Shown here in pieces: positions 1-9,256 of a stretch of 64,000 bases of DNA (position 1 is its first letter; the number at the start of each line of letters is the position of its first letter). This DNA comes from PALSA-1296 sp038210275 (GTDB lineage Bacteria; Bacteroidota; Ignavibacteria; Palsa-1295), in the NCBI GenBank assembly GCA_038210275.1, contig JBBQWV010000002.1:62001-126000 (forward strand), given 5' to 3'. Under the pieces are notes generated by a model, which saw nothing but the letters and a program-made list of their open reading frames with translations, was not told where the DNA came from and did no database searches. A program made the position numbers and the translations under genes.

Positions 1-1
1 T

Positions 2-868
2 CTCTATGGGGGAATCACCTTCGGAGGATTAAAAACTGCACTCGATCAAAATGAGTTTCTTGCTCATCCAACTTTTCCGGCGAAGATAGCAACGAATTAT
101 ACCGGTCTCGAAGTTTATGCCGGATTGCATTTGCAAACTATCGGATTCCAACCTGAAATATTTCTCGGTGCTGAGTTTTTGCACTTCGATCCCGAAACTG
201 CAACTTCCGATCCCCTTCCCCCGGCAATCGGCATCAATAAAAATGTTCTTGCTTTTCTTATCGGCATCGGATTTGAATTCCCGATCGGTAATAACGGGCT
301 TGCCCTTAATGCAAAAGGTATGCTGCATCTGGTCTCAAGTAAATACCTCGATAATTATGCCGGTGCTTCTAATGATGGCTTCCTCACTGCCGGTGTAGGT
401 CTTAGCTATACGTTCGGTAATGCCGCGCCTGCAAACGCTTCCGATCTTACTAAGGAGACAACTCCTTTGAAAGATACTGCAAAAAAATCGTGGGACGGAA
501 AAGTTGATTCCGATGGGGACGGCATTAGTGATGACGATGAGATAAATAAATATCATACCGATCCGCATAAAGCAGATACCGATGGTGATGGCTTAAATGA
601 TTTTCAGGAAATATATGTCTATCGCACTGATCCGAATAAACAAGATACCGATGGCGACGGTCTTTTCGATGGCGAGGAAGTTTTAAAATATGGGACCGAC
701 CCTCTGAGTTGGGATAGTGATGGCGACGGTTTAGCAGATGGCTATGAAGTAAATATTTTGCATACCAATCCGAAAAATCATGATACCGATGGAGATGGAA
801 TTTGGGATAAGCTGGATAAATGCCCTCTCGTCAAGGGTGTTCCACCGGAGGGATGTCCGGCTAAGTAG
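2..868 (+). CDS. Exported beta-barrel-like protein with thrombospondin type 3 repeats (5' partial)
   Basis: The frame is open from the first bases of the window, so the start lies upstream. The first roughly 150 visible residues alternate aromatic and small residues with glycines, like an outer-membrane beta-barrel (for example GIGFEFPIG and GVGLSYTFG). A short linker then leads to five Asp-rich calcium-binding motifs of the D-x-D-G-D-G type (DSDGDGISDDDE, DTDGDGLNDFQE and so on), spaced about 22-23 residues apart, as in thrombospondin type 3 repeats. Such repeats usually link an OmpA-type barrel to a peptidoglycan-binding domain, but here the protein stops after CPLVKGVPPEGCPAK, with no OmpA domain. 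Its stop overlaps the convergent gene by 8 nt. The class is fairly sure; the function is unknown. Confidence 0.75.
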   Translation, partial: LYGGITFGGLKTALDQNEFLAHPTFPAKIATNYTGLEVYAGLHLQTIGFQPEIFLGAEFLHFDPETATSDPLPPAIGINKNVLAFLIGIGFEFPIGNNGLALNAKGMLHLVSSKYLDNYAGASNDGFLTAGVGLSYTFGNAAPANASDLTKETTPLKDTAKKSWDGKVDSDGDGISDDDEINKYHTDPHKADTDGDGLNDFQEIYVYRTDPNKQDTDGDGLFDGEEVLKYGTDPLSWDSDGDGLADGYEVNILHTNPKNHDTDGDGIWDKLDKCPLVKGVPPEGCPAK

Positions 869-1889
869 TATATGATTCTGAAGCCTCAGTATTTTTCTTC
901 GCAGCCTTTAGAGATATTCCTGCACTGAACATAAAGATCAATCCGATCACGGTAATCACAATATAATTTGCCGCATGTGTTACCGTCGCAAATGCTATTG
1001 CCGACGAAGCGTTTATTCCGAAAAATAAAATTAATGCTTGACTGATAAAATAATGATACGTCCCTGTTCCGCCGGGAGTAGGAATGGTAATTGCAACTCC
1101 TGCAAGAGAAAGAAGAACGACCGCTCCTTTGAATCCTATTGCCTCAATGCCTGAACCGGGAAGGGCGTACAGTCCGAAATATGTGGAGATAAGATAACAC
1201 GACCATACTCCGATCGTCCCAAGCATAATAGGTAGCGCAGTATTTCTTTGTAAGCCATGTAAGCCTGTAGTAAAAGTCTCAAATGCGCGAGCTAAAGGTT
1301 CGGCGATTTTTTTTGGGAATATCTTATGAATCAAACCCAAGAAAAAACCGGAGATCTTGTTGCTGATAAATATCGCGACAAAAATAATAAGCCCAATAGA
1401 AATAATGATGAGAAGCGGAATTGCCGCACCTGCAAGATCAGGAAATGAGGCTTTAAATTCCTTCTCGTAACTGAATAAAGAAAAAACGAAAAGCAAACCG
1501 AGAGCAATAACGTCAAAAATTCTCTCAACAATAATCGTTGCCAATGTTCCCGCGAATGGCATCTTCTCCTGATTTGCCGCCATCGCAGGGCGGATGATTT
1601 CACCCGAACGAGGAATGACATTATTCATCGCGTATCCTGCCATTACCGCTTTGAATGCGATCCACAAACTTGTTTTTTCTTTGATCGGACGCAGCAGAAA
1701 TTGCCAGCGCCAACCGCGAACAAAATGCGCAATGATCTGAAACACTACGGAGAGAGAAATTGCCCAGATACTGGTATTGGAAAGCTCTTTACCAATTGCT
1801 GCAAAATCCTGTCCTCGGAATGCAAGGTAAAGCGCTCCGGCAGCGATAGCGAAAGCAAGAAAATATTTGAGGAGATTTTTTACGTTCAA
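861..1889 (-). CDS. Flippase-like integral membrane protein (UPF0104 / LPG-synthase TM-domain family)
   Basis: A 342-residue polytopic membrane protein with about eight hydrophobic segments. It carries the family signatures NNVIPRSGEIIRP near residue 90 and PTPGGTGTYHYF near residue 270, seen in the YbhN/AglD/MprF-N-terminal group (PF03706). Members are proposed lipid or lipid-linked sugar flippases. There is no soluble synthase domain, so it is not a full MprF. The likely start is TTG six nucleotides after the RNase III stop and in the same frame; no ATG lies nearby. It is the last gene of the long minus-strand fatty-acid run, and its end overlaps the convergent gene by 8 nt. The substrate cannot be read from sequence. 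Confidence 0.8.
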   Translation of the reverse strand: MNVKNLLKYFLAFAIAAGALYLAFRGQDFAAIGKELSNTSIWAISLSVVFQIIAHFVRGWRWQFLLRPIKEKTSLWIAFKAVMAGYAMNNVIPRSGEIIRPAMAANQEKMPFAGTLATIIVERIFDVIALGLLFVFSLFSYEKEFKASFPDLAGAAIPLLIIISIGLIIFVAIFISNKISGFFLGLIHKIFPKKIAEPLARAFETFTTGLHGLQRNTALPIMLGTIGVWSCYLISTYFGLYALPGSGIEAIGFKGAVVLLSLAGVAITIPTPGGTGTYHYFISQALILFFGINASSAIAFATVTHAANYIVITVIGLIFMFSAGISLKAAKKNTEASESYTT

Positions 1890-1895
1890 AATAAC

Positions 1896-2801
1896 TTACT
1901 CGGTTTTCATGGCAATTCCCATTTCTTGAAGCGCTGTTTGCGCTGCCATCTGCTCAGCTTCTTTTTTTGAATGCCCATTTCCTCCGCCGCGGACTATCCC
2001 AGCAACCATTACTTCGACGTTGAATACACGCGCATGATTTGGTCCATCTTCACTGACGGTCACATACCGCGGCACGCCCATCTTCTGCGACTGCACATAT
2101 TCCAGAAGCATGGATTTATAATTTGTATCCGATAGCATCAACTCATCGCGGCGAGTGTGGGTGATGATATGGCGATAGATAAAATCACGCGCAGCATCCA
2201 TGCCTCCATCCAAATAAATTGCCGCAATGATCGCTTCGTACGCATCGGCAAGCAATGTCATTGAGCCACGGGTCAGTGCATTCTGCGCAGATGTAGAAAG
2301 CAGCATGAATTGGTCTAATCCAAGTTCGGTAGCATGTTTAGCCAGGGCGGCTCCCGATACCAGTCGTGACCGAAGTTTTGTAAGGTCACCTTCAGGAAGA
2401 CTTTGAAATTCCTTATAAAGATATTCGCCGATGACAAGATCAAGTACTGCATCGCCGAGAAATTCAAGACGCTCGTTCGATTGCATTGAAGCATCATCCA
2501 CGAATTGGAGATATGAACGATGGGTAAGAGCTTGGAGAAAATAAACGCGATATTTTATGACATATCCTAATCGCTGCTCGAGTTGATTAAAATCCGATGC
2601 ACTGAGCGTACCGCGTGCAACGCCGGGAACAGGCGGAGGAGTTGGAGCAATTGCTTCCTTGTGGTCGCCCCATAAATTAAAGATCGATCTTTCGCCGGTT
2701 GCAAGGCGTTCACGTCTTTCAGCGCCAACTTCGCGATAATGATCTATCCGTGAGCGAAGTTTATCTAAAAAACTTTTCCCGCCTCCGTTATTTTGTTTCA
2801 C
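1896..2801 (-). CDS. rnc: Ribonuclease III
   Basis: A double-strand RNA endonuclease that processes rRNA and structured mRNAs. The RNase III signature NERLEFLGDAVL is at residues 109-120, a second acidic motif (LLADAYEAIIAAIYLDGG) follows, and a C-terminal double-strand RNA-binding domain runs from about residue 225 (NYKSMLLEYVQSQ ... KKEAEQMAAQTALQ). The protein has about 70 extra N-terminal residues, basic and then proline-rich, compared with the E. coli enzyme. It lies 33 nt downstream of fabF; fabF-rnc or acpP-rnc adjacency is common in bacteria. The ATG start gives a hydrophilic N-terminus; a later start near MQSNERL would delete catalytic helices. Confidence 0.95.
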   Translation of the reverse strand: MKQNNGGGKSFLDKLRSRIDHYREVGAERRERLATGERSIFNLWGDHKEAIAPTPPPVPGVARGTLSASDFNQLEQRLGYVIKYRVYFLQALTHRSYLQFVDDASMQSNERLEFLGDAVLDLVIGEYLYKEFQSLPEGDLTKLRSRLVSGAALAKHATELGLDQFMLLSTSAQNALTRGSMTLLADAYEAIIAAIYLDGGMDAARDFIYRHIITHTRRDELMLSDTNYKSMLLEYVQSQKMGVPRYVTVSEDGPNHARVFNVEVMVAGIVRGGGNGHSKKEAEQMAAQTALQEMGIAMKTE

Positions 2802-2834
2802 AACTTATGAATTGATAAAGCCGGCGGAGAGAAA

Positions 2835-4088
2835 CTACTCGGCATATTTTGTAAATATAAGGGTTGCATTATGTCCGCCGAAACCAAAGCCGTTGCTCAT
2901 CGCAGCATCGATCTTCATCGGACGTGCAACATTCGGCACATAATCGAGGTCGCAAGCGGGATCGGGGAATTCCAAATTGATTGTTGGCGGTGCAGTTTGA
3001 TTGGTAATAGCAAGCACAGTAAAAAGAGCTTCGACTGCTCCGGCTGCGCCGAGTAAGTGACCGGTCATTGATTTTGTAGAGCTGATCGCAACTTTACGAG
3101 CATGATCGCCGAATGTCGTCTTGATCGCTTCTGTCTCGGAAATATCACCTTGCGGAGTTGACGTTCCGTGAACATTGATGTAGTCAATATCCTCAGGCTT
3201 CAGTCCTGCAACTTGCAATGACATCTTCATTGATCGCACTGCGCCCTCTCCACCGGGAGCAGGCTGAGTGATGTGATGCGCATCCGCTGTTGCGCCAAAG
3301 CCGACAAGTTCAGCGTAGATCTTTGCACCACGATTTTTTGCATGGTTAAGCTCTTCGAGAACGAGCGTGCCCGCACCTTCACCGATGACAAATCCATCGC
3401 GCTCTTTATCAAACGGACGGCTTGCTTTTTCGGGAGCATCGTTTCTGCGCGAAAGCGCTTTCATCGCATTAAAACCACCGACTCCCATCTGGCAGATCGC
3501 TGCTTCAGAACCTCCGGCGATCATCACATCAGATAGTCCGCGCTGAATATACATCATGGCATCAATGATGGCATGATTGCTTGTTGCACAGGCACTCGTC
3601 GTTGCGTAGTTCGGACCCTTGAATCCGTAACGCATCGAAATGTAACCCGCACAAATATCCGAGATGATCATCGGCACGAAGAAAGGAGAAATCCTGTGCG
3701 GACCTCCTGTCTCATAAACCGATTCCTGCTGTTTGAAATTCGCCCACATGCCTCCGATGCCCGAACCGTAAATAACGCCGACGCGCTCTTTATCTAGGCT
3801 GTCCATCGCGAACGAAGCATCGGCAACAGCTAATTCTGTTGCCGCCATCCCGAACTGCGTGAATAGATCCATGCGGTTGGATAACTTCTTATCGACATAC
3901 TTGAGCACATCAAAGTTTTTCACTTCACATCCGAACGTTGTGTCATATCCTGTAGGATCAAAACGGGAAATTCGGGCAGCGCCCGAACGTCCGTTCATGA
4001 CAGCATCCCAAATAGTAGGAATGTCATTCCCGATCGGAGTAATTCCTCCGATTCCGGTAATAACAACTCGACGCTCGTTATGAGGCAT
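2835..4088 (-). CDS. fabF: Beta-ketoacyl-ACP synthase II
   Basis: Condensing enzyme of type II fatty acid elongation that joins malonyl-ACP to a growing acyl-ACP in the cytoplasm. The 417 residues are the usual FabF length. The catalytic triad is complete: Cys167 in TTSACATSN, His307 in NVHGTSTPQGD and His344 in SMTGHLLGAAG. It sits 18 nt after acpP and before rnc, within the fab cluster. The ATG start matches the family N-terminus (RRVVITGIGGITPIG). Confidence 0.97.
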   Translation of the reverse strand: MPHNERRVVITGIGGITPIGNDIPTIWDAVMNGRSGAARISRFDPTGYDTTFGCEVKNFDVLKYVDKKLSNRMDLFTQFGMAATELAVADASFAMDSLDKERVGVIYGSGIGGMWANFKQQESVYETGGPHRISPFFVPMIISDICAGYISMRYGFKGPNYATTSACATSNHAIIDAMMYIQRGLSDVMIAGGSEAAICQMGVGGFNAMKALSRRNDAPEKASRPFDKERDGFVIGEGAGTLVLEELNHAKNRGAKIYAELVGFGATADAHHITQPAPGGEGAVRSMKMSLQVAGLKPEDIDYINVHGTSTPQGDISETEAIKTTFGDHARKVAISSTKSMTGHLLGAAGAVEALFTVLAITNQTAPPTINLEFPDPACDLDYVPNVARPMKIDAAMSNGFGFGGHNATLIFTKYAE

Positions 4089-4106
4089 AAATTGCTAAAG
4101 TGAAAT

Positions 4107-4346
4107 TTATTTCTTTGAACTGATATAGGTCACAGCATCACCGACTGACTGAATTTTTTCAGCATCTTCATCGGGAATCTGCAAACCGAATTCTTTTTCG
4201 AACTCCATGACGAGTTCAACGGTATCGAGTGAATCCGCACCAAGATCTTTCGTAAAAGAAGCAGCAGTCGTTACCTGTGACTCTTCAACGCCAAGTTTGG
4301 AAACGATGATCTCGCGAACTTTCGATTCAATGTTCATATCTGACAT
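4107..4346 (-). CDS. acpP: Acyl carrier protein
   Basis: A 79-residue acidic carrier protein whose Ser39 in the GADSLDTVEL motif receives 4'-phosphopantetheine and carries acyl intermediates between the Fab enzymes. Length and composition are typical. It lies between fabG (upstream, 175 nt away, with a palindromic repeat in the gap) and fabF (downstream). Confidence 0.97.
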   Translation of the reverse strand: MSDMNIESKVREIIVSKLGVEESQVTTAASFTKDLGADSLDTVELVMEFEKEFGLQIPDEDAEKIQSVGDAVTYISSKK

Positions 4347-4401
4347 AGTGTAGGTAGATTATTTAATGTAAAAAAAGTTTTACTTGTATAATTTCAAAAG
4401 C

Positions 4402-4511
4402 TGTCATCGCGAGCGACCGAAGGAAGCGTCGCGATCTAAAATCTTGAAAAGCAAGCCAAACATCAAGATTTTAGATTGCCACGTCGGGCTAAAGCCCTCC
4501 TCGCAATAACA
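4402..4511. repeat. Dispersed palindromic repeat, family 1, copy 1 (fabG-acpP gap)
   Basis: About 110 bp with an inverted-repeat organisation. One end reads tgtcatcgcgagcgacc and the other ctcctcgcaataaca, with internal complementary arms around aaaatcttg and caagatttt. The same type of element recurs at 48558-48671, 50931-51051 and 60481-60576. Here it lies inside an operon, between fabG and acpP, where the folded RNA could affect relative expression of the carrier protein. It resembles REP/BIME-like miniature elements widespread in bacteria. No transposase is nearby. Confidence 0.8.
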
Positions 4512-4521
4512 CCCAAAAAGA

Positions 4522-5265
4522 TCACATTGCCATTCCGCCATCAACTTTGATGGTTTCGCCGGTAATATAGTCAGCATCCGACGAAGCAAGAAACGCAGCG
4601 ACTCCGGCAATTTCCTGCGGGCGTGCGATGCGTTTAAGCGGAATCATGTCCATGATCGCCTTCTTCTGCACGTCGGTCAATTTCTCCGTCATATCGGTTT
4701 CGATATAACCCGGAGCGATCACATTTACAGTAATTCCTCTTGAGCCGACTTCCTTTGCAAGCGATTTCGAAAATCCGATCACTCCAGCCTTCGAAGCGCA
4801 ATAATTTACCTGTCCCGGATTTCCGACAATGCCTACAACACTGGAAATGGTAATTATCTTCCCGCGCTTTGCACTCATCATCGGACGGATTGCCGCCTTA
4901 GTGAGCAGAAAAACGCCCTTCAAATTCGTGTCAAGCACTGCATCCCAATCCTCCTCTGACATTCTCATCAGCAACGTGTCACGGGTAATGCCGGCATTAT
5001 TGACGAGAATATCAATTTTTCCGAAAGCTGCAATAGTTTTTTCAACTACTTCCGTAGCTCCTGCTGAAGATGAGGAGTCAGCTTTTAACGCGATAACTTT
5101 TCTTCCAATAGCTTCGATCTCGCTTGCCGTTTCGTTGGCGGCTGCTTCGTTGGAATGATAGGTAAAGGCAATATCGGCTCCTTCAGCTGCAAGCCGAAGT
5201 GCGATCGCTTTGCCGATCCCTCGGGATCCGCCAGTTATTATTGCCGATTGTCCTAAAAGATTCAT
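4522..5265 (-). CDS. fabG: 3-oxoacyl-ACP reductase
   Basis: NADPH-dependent reductase of the fatty-acid elongation cycle and a classical short-chain dehydrogenase. The dinucleotide-binding motif TGGSRGIGKA is at residues 11-20, NNAG at 89-92, and the catalytic Ser142, Tyr155 and Lys159 are present (YCASK). Length 247 is typical. It sits 6 nt downstream of the DUF3109 gene, so it is probably cotranscribed. Confidence 0.96.
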   Translation of the reverse strand: MNLLGQSAIITGGSRGIGKAIALRLAAEGADIAFTYHSNEAAANETASEIEAIGRKVIALKADSSSSAGATEVVEKTIAAFGKIDILVNNAGITRDTLLMRMSEEDWDAVLDTNLKGVFLLTKAAIRPMMSAKRGKIITISSVVGIVGNPGQVNYCASKAGVIGFSKSLAKEVGSRGITVNVIAPGYIETDMTEKLTDVQKKAIMDMIPLKRIARPQEIAGVAAFLASSDADYITGETIKVDGGMAM

Positions 5266-5271
5266 TCTCTT

Positions 5272-5985
5272 TTATAAACTTATTTGTACGAAAGAATTTT
5301 TCATTCTCTCGGCTTCAAAACGCTCGCGGTTATCTTCGTAATATTTTTCCATCTGAGCGAATTCACCTTTATCCAAGAAATTCTGCAATTCTTCTTTCAT
5401 TGCTTCGAACACTGAATGAACGTAATACTGTTTGCCATCGGGTCCGCAATAATTCAGATCAACAGAATGCGAATCATCATAGGTGATCGTGCCTTCGCTG
5501 ACGGTGATCGGAAACATGATGCAATACGTTGGCTTCCATGCCCAACGATGCAAGCCGTTCGCTGCAGCAGCAACTTGGATCGAACAAAAATGTCTTTTAT
5601 CAAGGAAAACGCAACCCTCGGTAAAACCTGAAATTCCGCCGTCACGTTCATGGACTTGCGTACCTGTTGCTCTGCCACTTTTGAAATCCGTATCGTCGAT
5701 CCATTCGCCATCAAACCACTCCTCCGGGTCTTTGATCTGGGTATCATCCATCACAGCGATGATCTCATCTTTATGCGCAAGAATATTTTCGTATTCTTTG
5801 GTATCGGCATACACACCCGAATGACAGCATCCGCCGCCACATTTATCTATGTCGCAGTAATGGACAAATCCTTGAGTAAAGATCAGTTCATCAACCTTAA
5901 AACCTTGTGCGGTAAAAGGTGCTAAACGACTGGCGGGAATATCGCCTTCAATATGATGTTCGTCTCCTAAATGTTCTACTGACAA
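5272..5985 (-). CDS. DUF3109 family cysteine-rich protein
   Basis: A 237-residue cytoplasmic protein with conserved cysteines at 44, 49, 53 and 54 (CDIDKCGGGCC), then 125, 134 (GCVFLDKRHFC), 155 and 180. This is the pattern of DUF3109, related to the YkgJ-type putative metal or Fe-S chelating proteins. The biochemical role is unknown. In Bacteroidota the family is usually a single-gene locus; here it sits between fabD (22 nt upstream) and fabG (6 nt downstream), so it is probably coexpressed with fatty acid synthesis. A metal or iron-sulphur site is inferred from the cysteines only. Confidence 0.8.
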   Translation of the reverse strand: MSVEHLGDEHHIEGDIPASRLAPFTAQGFKVDELIFTQGFVHYCDIDKCGGGCCHSGVYADTKEYENILAHKDEIIAVMDDTQIKDPEEWFDGEWIDDTDFKSGRATGTQVHERDGGISGFTEGCVFLDKRHFCSIQVAAAANGLHRWAWKPTYCIMFPITVSEGTITYDDSHSVDLNYCGPDGKQYYVHSVFEAMKEELQNFLDKGEFAQMEKYYEDNRERFEAERMKNSFVQISL

Positions 5986-6007
5986 TTTATTCTCCTATAA
6001 TTAATAG

Positions 6008-6904
6008 TTACTGAGGTTTTTCAACTCCCGAAACGCCAACATCGTTCAAAGTTCTGCTGACAAGTCCCTGCAATATTTTGCCGCCACCGAACTCAACAAA
6101 CTCTCTGATACCAAAGTCATACATATTTTTCAGCGACTCTTCCCACCTAACAGGCGCAGTTAACTGCTCAACGAGCAAAGCTCTTATTGAATCAGCTTCG
6201 CCATGTGGTTCAGCGGTCACATTTGCAAAGACCGGTATTGTTGTTGCAGAAATTGCCGTCGAAGCTAACGCCTCTTTCAAGCCATCTGCTGCATATTGCA
6301 TAAGTGGCGAATGGAATGCACCTGAAACAGGAAGCTCTTTTGCAAGTTTAGCACCCTTAGCTTTAGCACGCACCATTGCTTCATGAACTCCGCTCACCGA
6401 ACCGGAGATAACAATTTGTCCCGGCGAATTAAAATTTGCCGGACGAACGATATTTCCTGTTTCCGTTTCGACCTCATTGCAAAGTTCTTTCAAGACTTTG
6501 GCATCAATTCCGATGATCGCAGCCATTATTCCTTCCTGCCGCTTCCCTGCTTCAGCCATGAGCTTTCCTCGCAAGTGAACAAGCGAAAGAGCATCTTCAA
6601 ATTTCATCGAACCGGCAGCGCAAAGAGCTGAGAATTCACCAAGCGAATGTCCTGCATAAGCCTGAGGCAGTTCATGGTCTCCGGTAAAACGTAATGCAAG
6701 CATGGAATGGAGAAAAATTGCCGGCTGAGTAAAATCTGTTTGCCGAAGCAATTCCACCGGACCTTCTGCCATCGTTTTCGTAAGATTGATATGCAGGAGT
6801 TCATCCGCTTGCTGCATTAATTCTTTTGCAGCCGGAACCTCAGCAAATTCTTTTGCCATTCCAACATACTGCGAACCCTGTCCGGGAAAAATATACGCTT
6901 TCAT
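6008..6904 (-). CDS. fabD: Malonyl-CoA:ACP transacylase
   Basis: Transfers malonyl groups from CoA to ACP, supplying the extender unit for fatty acid synthesis. The catalytic nucleophile is Ser87 in GHSLGE and the partner His198 is in GAFHSPLM; the N-terminal oxyanion motif FPGQGSQ is at residues 6-12. The 298 residues match the family. It lies 4 nt after fabH, indicating tight cotranscription. Confidence 0.96.
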   Translation of the reverse strand: MKAYIFPGQGSQYVGMAKEFAEVPAAKELMQQADELLHINLTKTMAEGPVELLRQTDFTQPAIFLHSMLALRFTGDHELPQAYAGHSLGEFSALCAAGSMKFEDALSLVHLRGKLMAEAGKRQEGIMAAIIGIDAKVLKELCNEVETETGNIVRPANFNSPGQIVISGSVSGVHEAMVRAKAKGAKLAKELPVSGAFHSPLMQYAADGLKEALASTAISATTIPVFANVTAEPHGEADSIRALLVEQLTAPVRWEESLKNMYDFGIREFVEFGGGKILQGLVSRTLNDVGVSGVEKPQ

Positions 6905-6908
6905 TTCT

Positions 6909-7913
6909 TTAGTACGCCCATTTCAATAAGATCGAACCCCATGTATATCCGGCTCCGAAGCTTGCAAGCACAAGATAGTCACCCTTTTTAATTTTTCCTG
7001 CGGCTTGCCATTCACTTAAACAGATCGGAATTGTCCCTGCCGTCGTGTTGCCATACTTATCGATATTGATCATCACTTTTTCCGGAGCAAGTCCCATGCG
7101 TTCACGCGCTGCATCAATGATACGTAAATTAGCTTGATGCGGAACGAGGTAAGCAATGTCATCTGCGGTCAGATGATTCTTCTCGACGATCTCAGCAGAT
7201 ACATCTGCCATTCCGACAACAGCGCTCTTAAAAACTGTTTTGCCTTCCTGATAAACATAATGCCATTTCTTCTCGACGGTTTCCATCGTTGTTGGATTCA
7301 AGCTGCCGCCTGCCTTCATGTGCAAATGCTCGCCGCCTGCTCCATCAATATGCAAGATGGAATCGAGCACTCCATATTCACTTTCTTCAATTGGCTCTAA
7401 AAGTGCAACGCCGCATCCATCGCCGAAAAGCGCACACGTATTTCTGTCGTTGTAATCAAGAATCGAACTCATCTTATCTGCTCCGACAACAAGCACTTTC
7501 TTTGCAGCGCCTGATTCAATAAATCTTCTGCCTGTTTCGAGTCCGAACAAAAATCCTGAGCAAGCTCCTGAAAGATCAAAGCCCCATGCGTTCTTTGCAC
7601 CTATTTTATTTTGAAGAACACAGGCAGTTGAGGGGAAAAACATATCGGGTGTCACGGTGCAAAAGATGATGATCTCAATTTCGTCTGCACTGATTCCGCG
7701 TTTTTCAAGAAGACTTTTTACTGCCGGCACTGCCAGATCACTTGTTCCGCCTTCACGCAAAATTCGGCGGGTATTAATACCCGTACGAGTTTTGATCCAT
7801 TCATCAGTCGTATCAAGATACGAAGAGAAAAAAGAATTCGGCACAACTTCCTCAGGAAGGTAATGTGCAACGGCTGTAATTGCGGCGCGCTTTAATGTGG
7901 TAAGATTGCCCAT
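6909..7913 (-). CDS. fabH: Beta-ketoacyl-ACP synthase III
   Basis: Starts fatty acid synthesis by condensing acetyl-CoA (or a branched starter) with malonyl-ACP. The Cys118-His259-Asn289 triad is visible in LSGACSGF, LVPHQANLR and YGNTTAGT. Length 334 is normal. It is placed between plsX and fabD, the classical gene order. Confidence 0.96.
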   Translation of the reverse strand: MGNLTTLKRAAITAVAHYLPEEVVPNSFFSSYLDTTDEWIKTRTGINTRRILREGGTSDLAVPAVKSLLEKRGISADEIEIIIFCTVTPDMFFPSTACVLQNKIGAKNAWGFDLSGACSGFLFGLETGRRFIESGAAKKVLVVGADKMSSILDYNDRNTCALFGDGCGVALLEPIEESEYGVLDSILHIDGAGGEHLHMKAGGSLNPTTMETVEKKWHYVYQEGKTVFKSAVVGMADVSAEIVEKNHLTADDIAYLVPHQANLRIIDAARERMGLAPEKVMINIDKYGNTTAGTIPICLSEWQAAGKIKKGDYLVLASFGAGYTWGSILLKWAY

Positions 7914-7934
7914 CTATAAAATTTTTATTCTTCT

Positions 7935-8936
7935 TTATGCTTGGAAAGCTTTTGTAATTGTCCCGCACATATCTTTATTCACCATCTCTTCTGCTCTAAG
8001 GAGCATCGTTCTGATAGCACGAGGTGTTGAACTTCCGTGCCCAATGATGACGACTCCTTTTACTCCGAGAAGCGGCACTCCGCCATATTCCTGATAATCA
8101 AAATCTTTCAACGATGATCGCAAGACAGAGGCAGTGATCGCAGCTTTTAATTTACTTATAACGCCGCCTTCAGAGTATTTCTTGACTCGCGACTTCAAAG
8201 CCGGTAACACACTCTCAGCAAATTTTAAGAGTACATTCCCGGTGTATCCGTCGCAAAGCACTATATCAGCTTTGCCGCCAAGAATATCACGTCCCTCAAC
8301 ATTGCCAATGAAATTTAGATTTGTTGCTAAAAGAAGCTTGGCTGCTTCAAGAGTAAGCTCATTGCCTTTGGCTCGTTCTTCACCGACAGAAAGAAGCGCG
8401 ACACTGGGGTTTTGCTTGCCAAAAATTTTCTCAGCATAGATCGTCCCCATAATACCATACTCTTTCATCCAATGCGGCTTGGCATCAACGGTAGCTCCAA
8501 CATCAAAAACGAGAGTAAAGCCCCCTGAATCTCTAGGAAATTGCGATCCGATCATCGGACGACTGACTCCCTGAATTCTTCCAAGTTCGAGTGTCGCACC
8601 GCTCATCACAGCTCCGGTATTCCCTGCACTGACAAATGCATCGGCGCGCTTATCTTTCAGAGCTTGAAGTGCAACGACAATAGATGAATCTCTTTTCTGC
8701 CGCAATGCCTGAACAGGCTCATCATCCATAGTGATGATTTCCCTCGCATCTAGAATTTCAACACATTCCTTTTGATAACCGGAATGCTGCTCTAATTCTT
8801 TTTCAAGAAGTTCTTTTTTTCCAACAAGCAGAATGCGAAATCTTCCGGATGTTTCTTTGATAACTTCCAACGCACCACTGACTTCATTATGCGGAGAGAA
8901 ATCCGCACCCATGGTATCGAGGGCAATGGTAGTCAT
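7935..8936 (-). CDS. plsX: Phosphate acyltransferase PlsX
   Basis: Makes acyl-phosphate from acyl-ACP for phospholipid synthesis and so links FASII to membrane lipid assembly. Family signatures are the N-terminal IALDTMGADFSPHNEV, the central SAGNTGAVMSGA and the late CDGYTGNVLLKFAES. The 333 residues fit. It is followed 21 nt later by fabH and preceded by a 110-nt gap holding inverted repeats, then rpmF. Confidence 0.95.
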   Translation of the reverse strand: MTTIALDTMGADFSPHNEVSGALEVIKETSGRFRILLVGKKELLEKELEQHSGYQKECVEILDAREIITMDDEPVQALRQKRDSSIVVALQALKDKRADAFVSAGNTGAVMSGATLELGRIQGVSRPMIGSQFPRDSGGFTLVFDVGATVDAKPHWMKEYGIMGTIYAEKIFGKQNPSVALLSVGEERAKGNELTLEAAKLLLATNLNFIGNVEGRDILGGKADIVLCDGYTGNVLLKFAESVLPALKSRVKKYSEGGVISKLKAAITASVLRSSLKDFDYQEYGGVPLLGVKGVVIIGHGSSTPRAIRTMLLRAEEMVNKDMCGTITKAFQA

Positions 8937-8960
8937 CGTATTTTCTTTCAGATTTTGAAC

Positions 8961-9043
8961 TTCCCGAAGAGAACGGGAAAGCCGTTCATCTTACGCACTT
9001 TTTTTTACGCAAGAGGAACGGCTCCCATACACTTCTTAAGTGG
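8961..9043. other. Inverted repeats in the rpmF-plsX gap
   Basis: The 110-nt space between plsX and rpmF holds three small dyads: ttcccg/cgggaa at 8961-8979, gccgtt/aacggc at 8981-9022 around a central run of T on the plus strand, and cactt/aagtg at 9031-9043 just after the rpmF stop. Read on the minus strand they could act as a leaky terminator or processing site between the ribosomal protein gene and plsX. This is inference only. Confidence 0.4.
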
Positions 9044-9046
9044 TAT

Positions 9047-9232
9047 TTAGGCGAGTGCTTTCGGCGCGAACATTGTCCGCCCGTTATAGAAACCGCAGCT
9101 TGGGCAAGCGCGGTGAAGAAGCTTCATTGCTCCACAGTTCTTGCATTCACCGAATGACGGCTTTGCTGCCTTATAATGTGTGCGGCGCTTATCGCGGCGT
9201 GTACGTGAATTGCGATGAGTTGGATTTGGCAT
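9047..9232 (-). CDS. rpmF: 50S ribosomal protein L32
   Basis: A 61-residue basic ribosomal protein. The start MPNPTHRNSRTRRDKRR is the family signature, and a zinc ribbon is formed by CKNC (about residues 30-33) and CPSC (about 44-47). It lies 24 nt downstream of the YceD gene and upstream of plsX, the conserved yceD-rpmF-plsX order found across bacteria. Confidence 0.96.
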   Translation of the reverse strand: MPNPTHRNSRTRRDKRRTHYKAAKPSFGECKNCGAMKLLHRACPSCGFYNGRTMFAPKALA

Positions 9233-9256
9233 TGTATGTCCTTACTTTTCTTAAAA

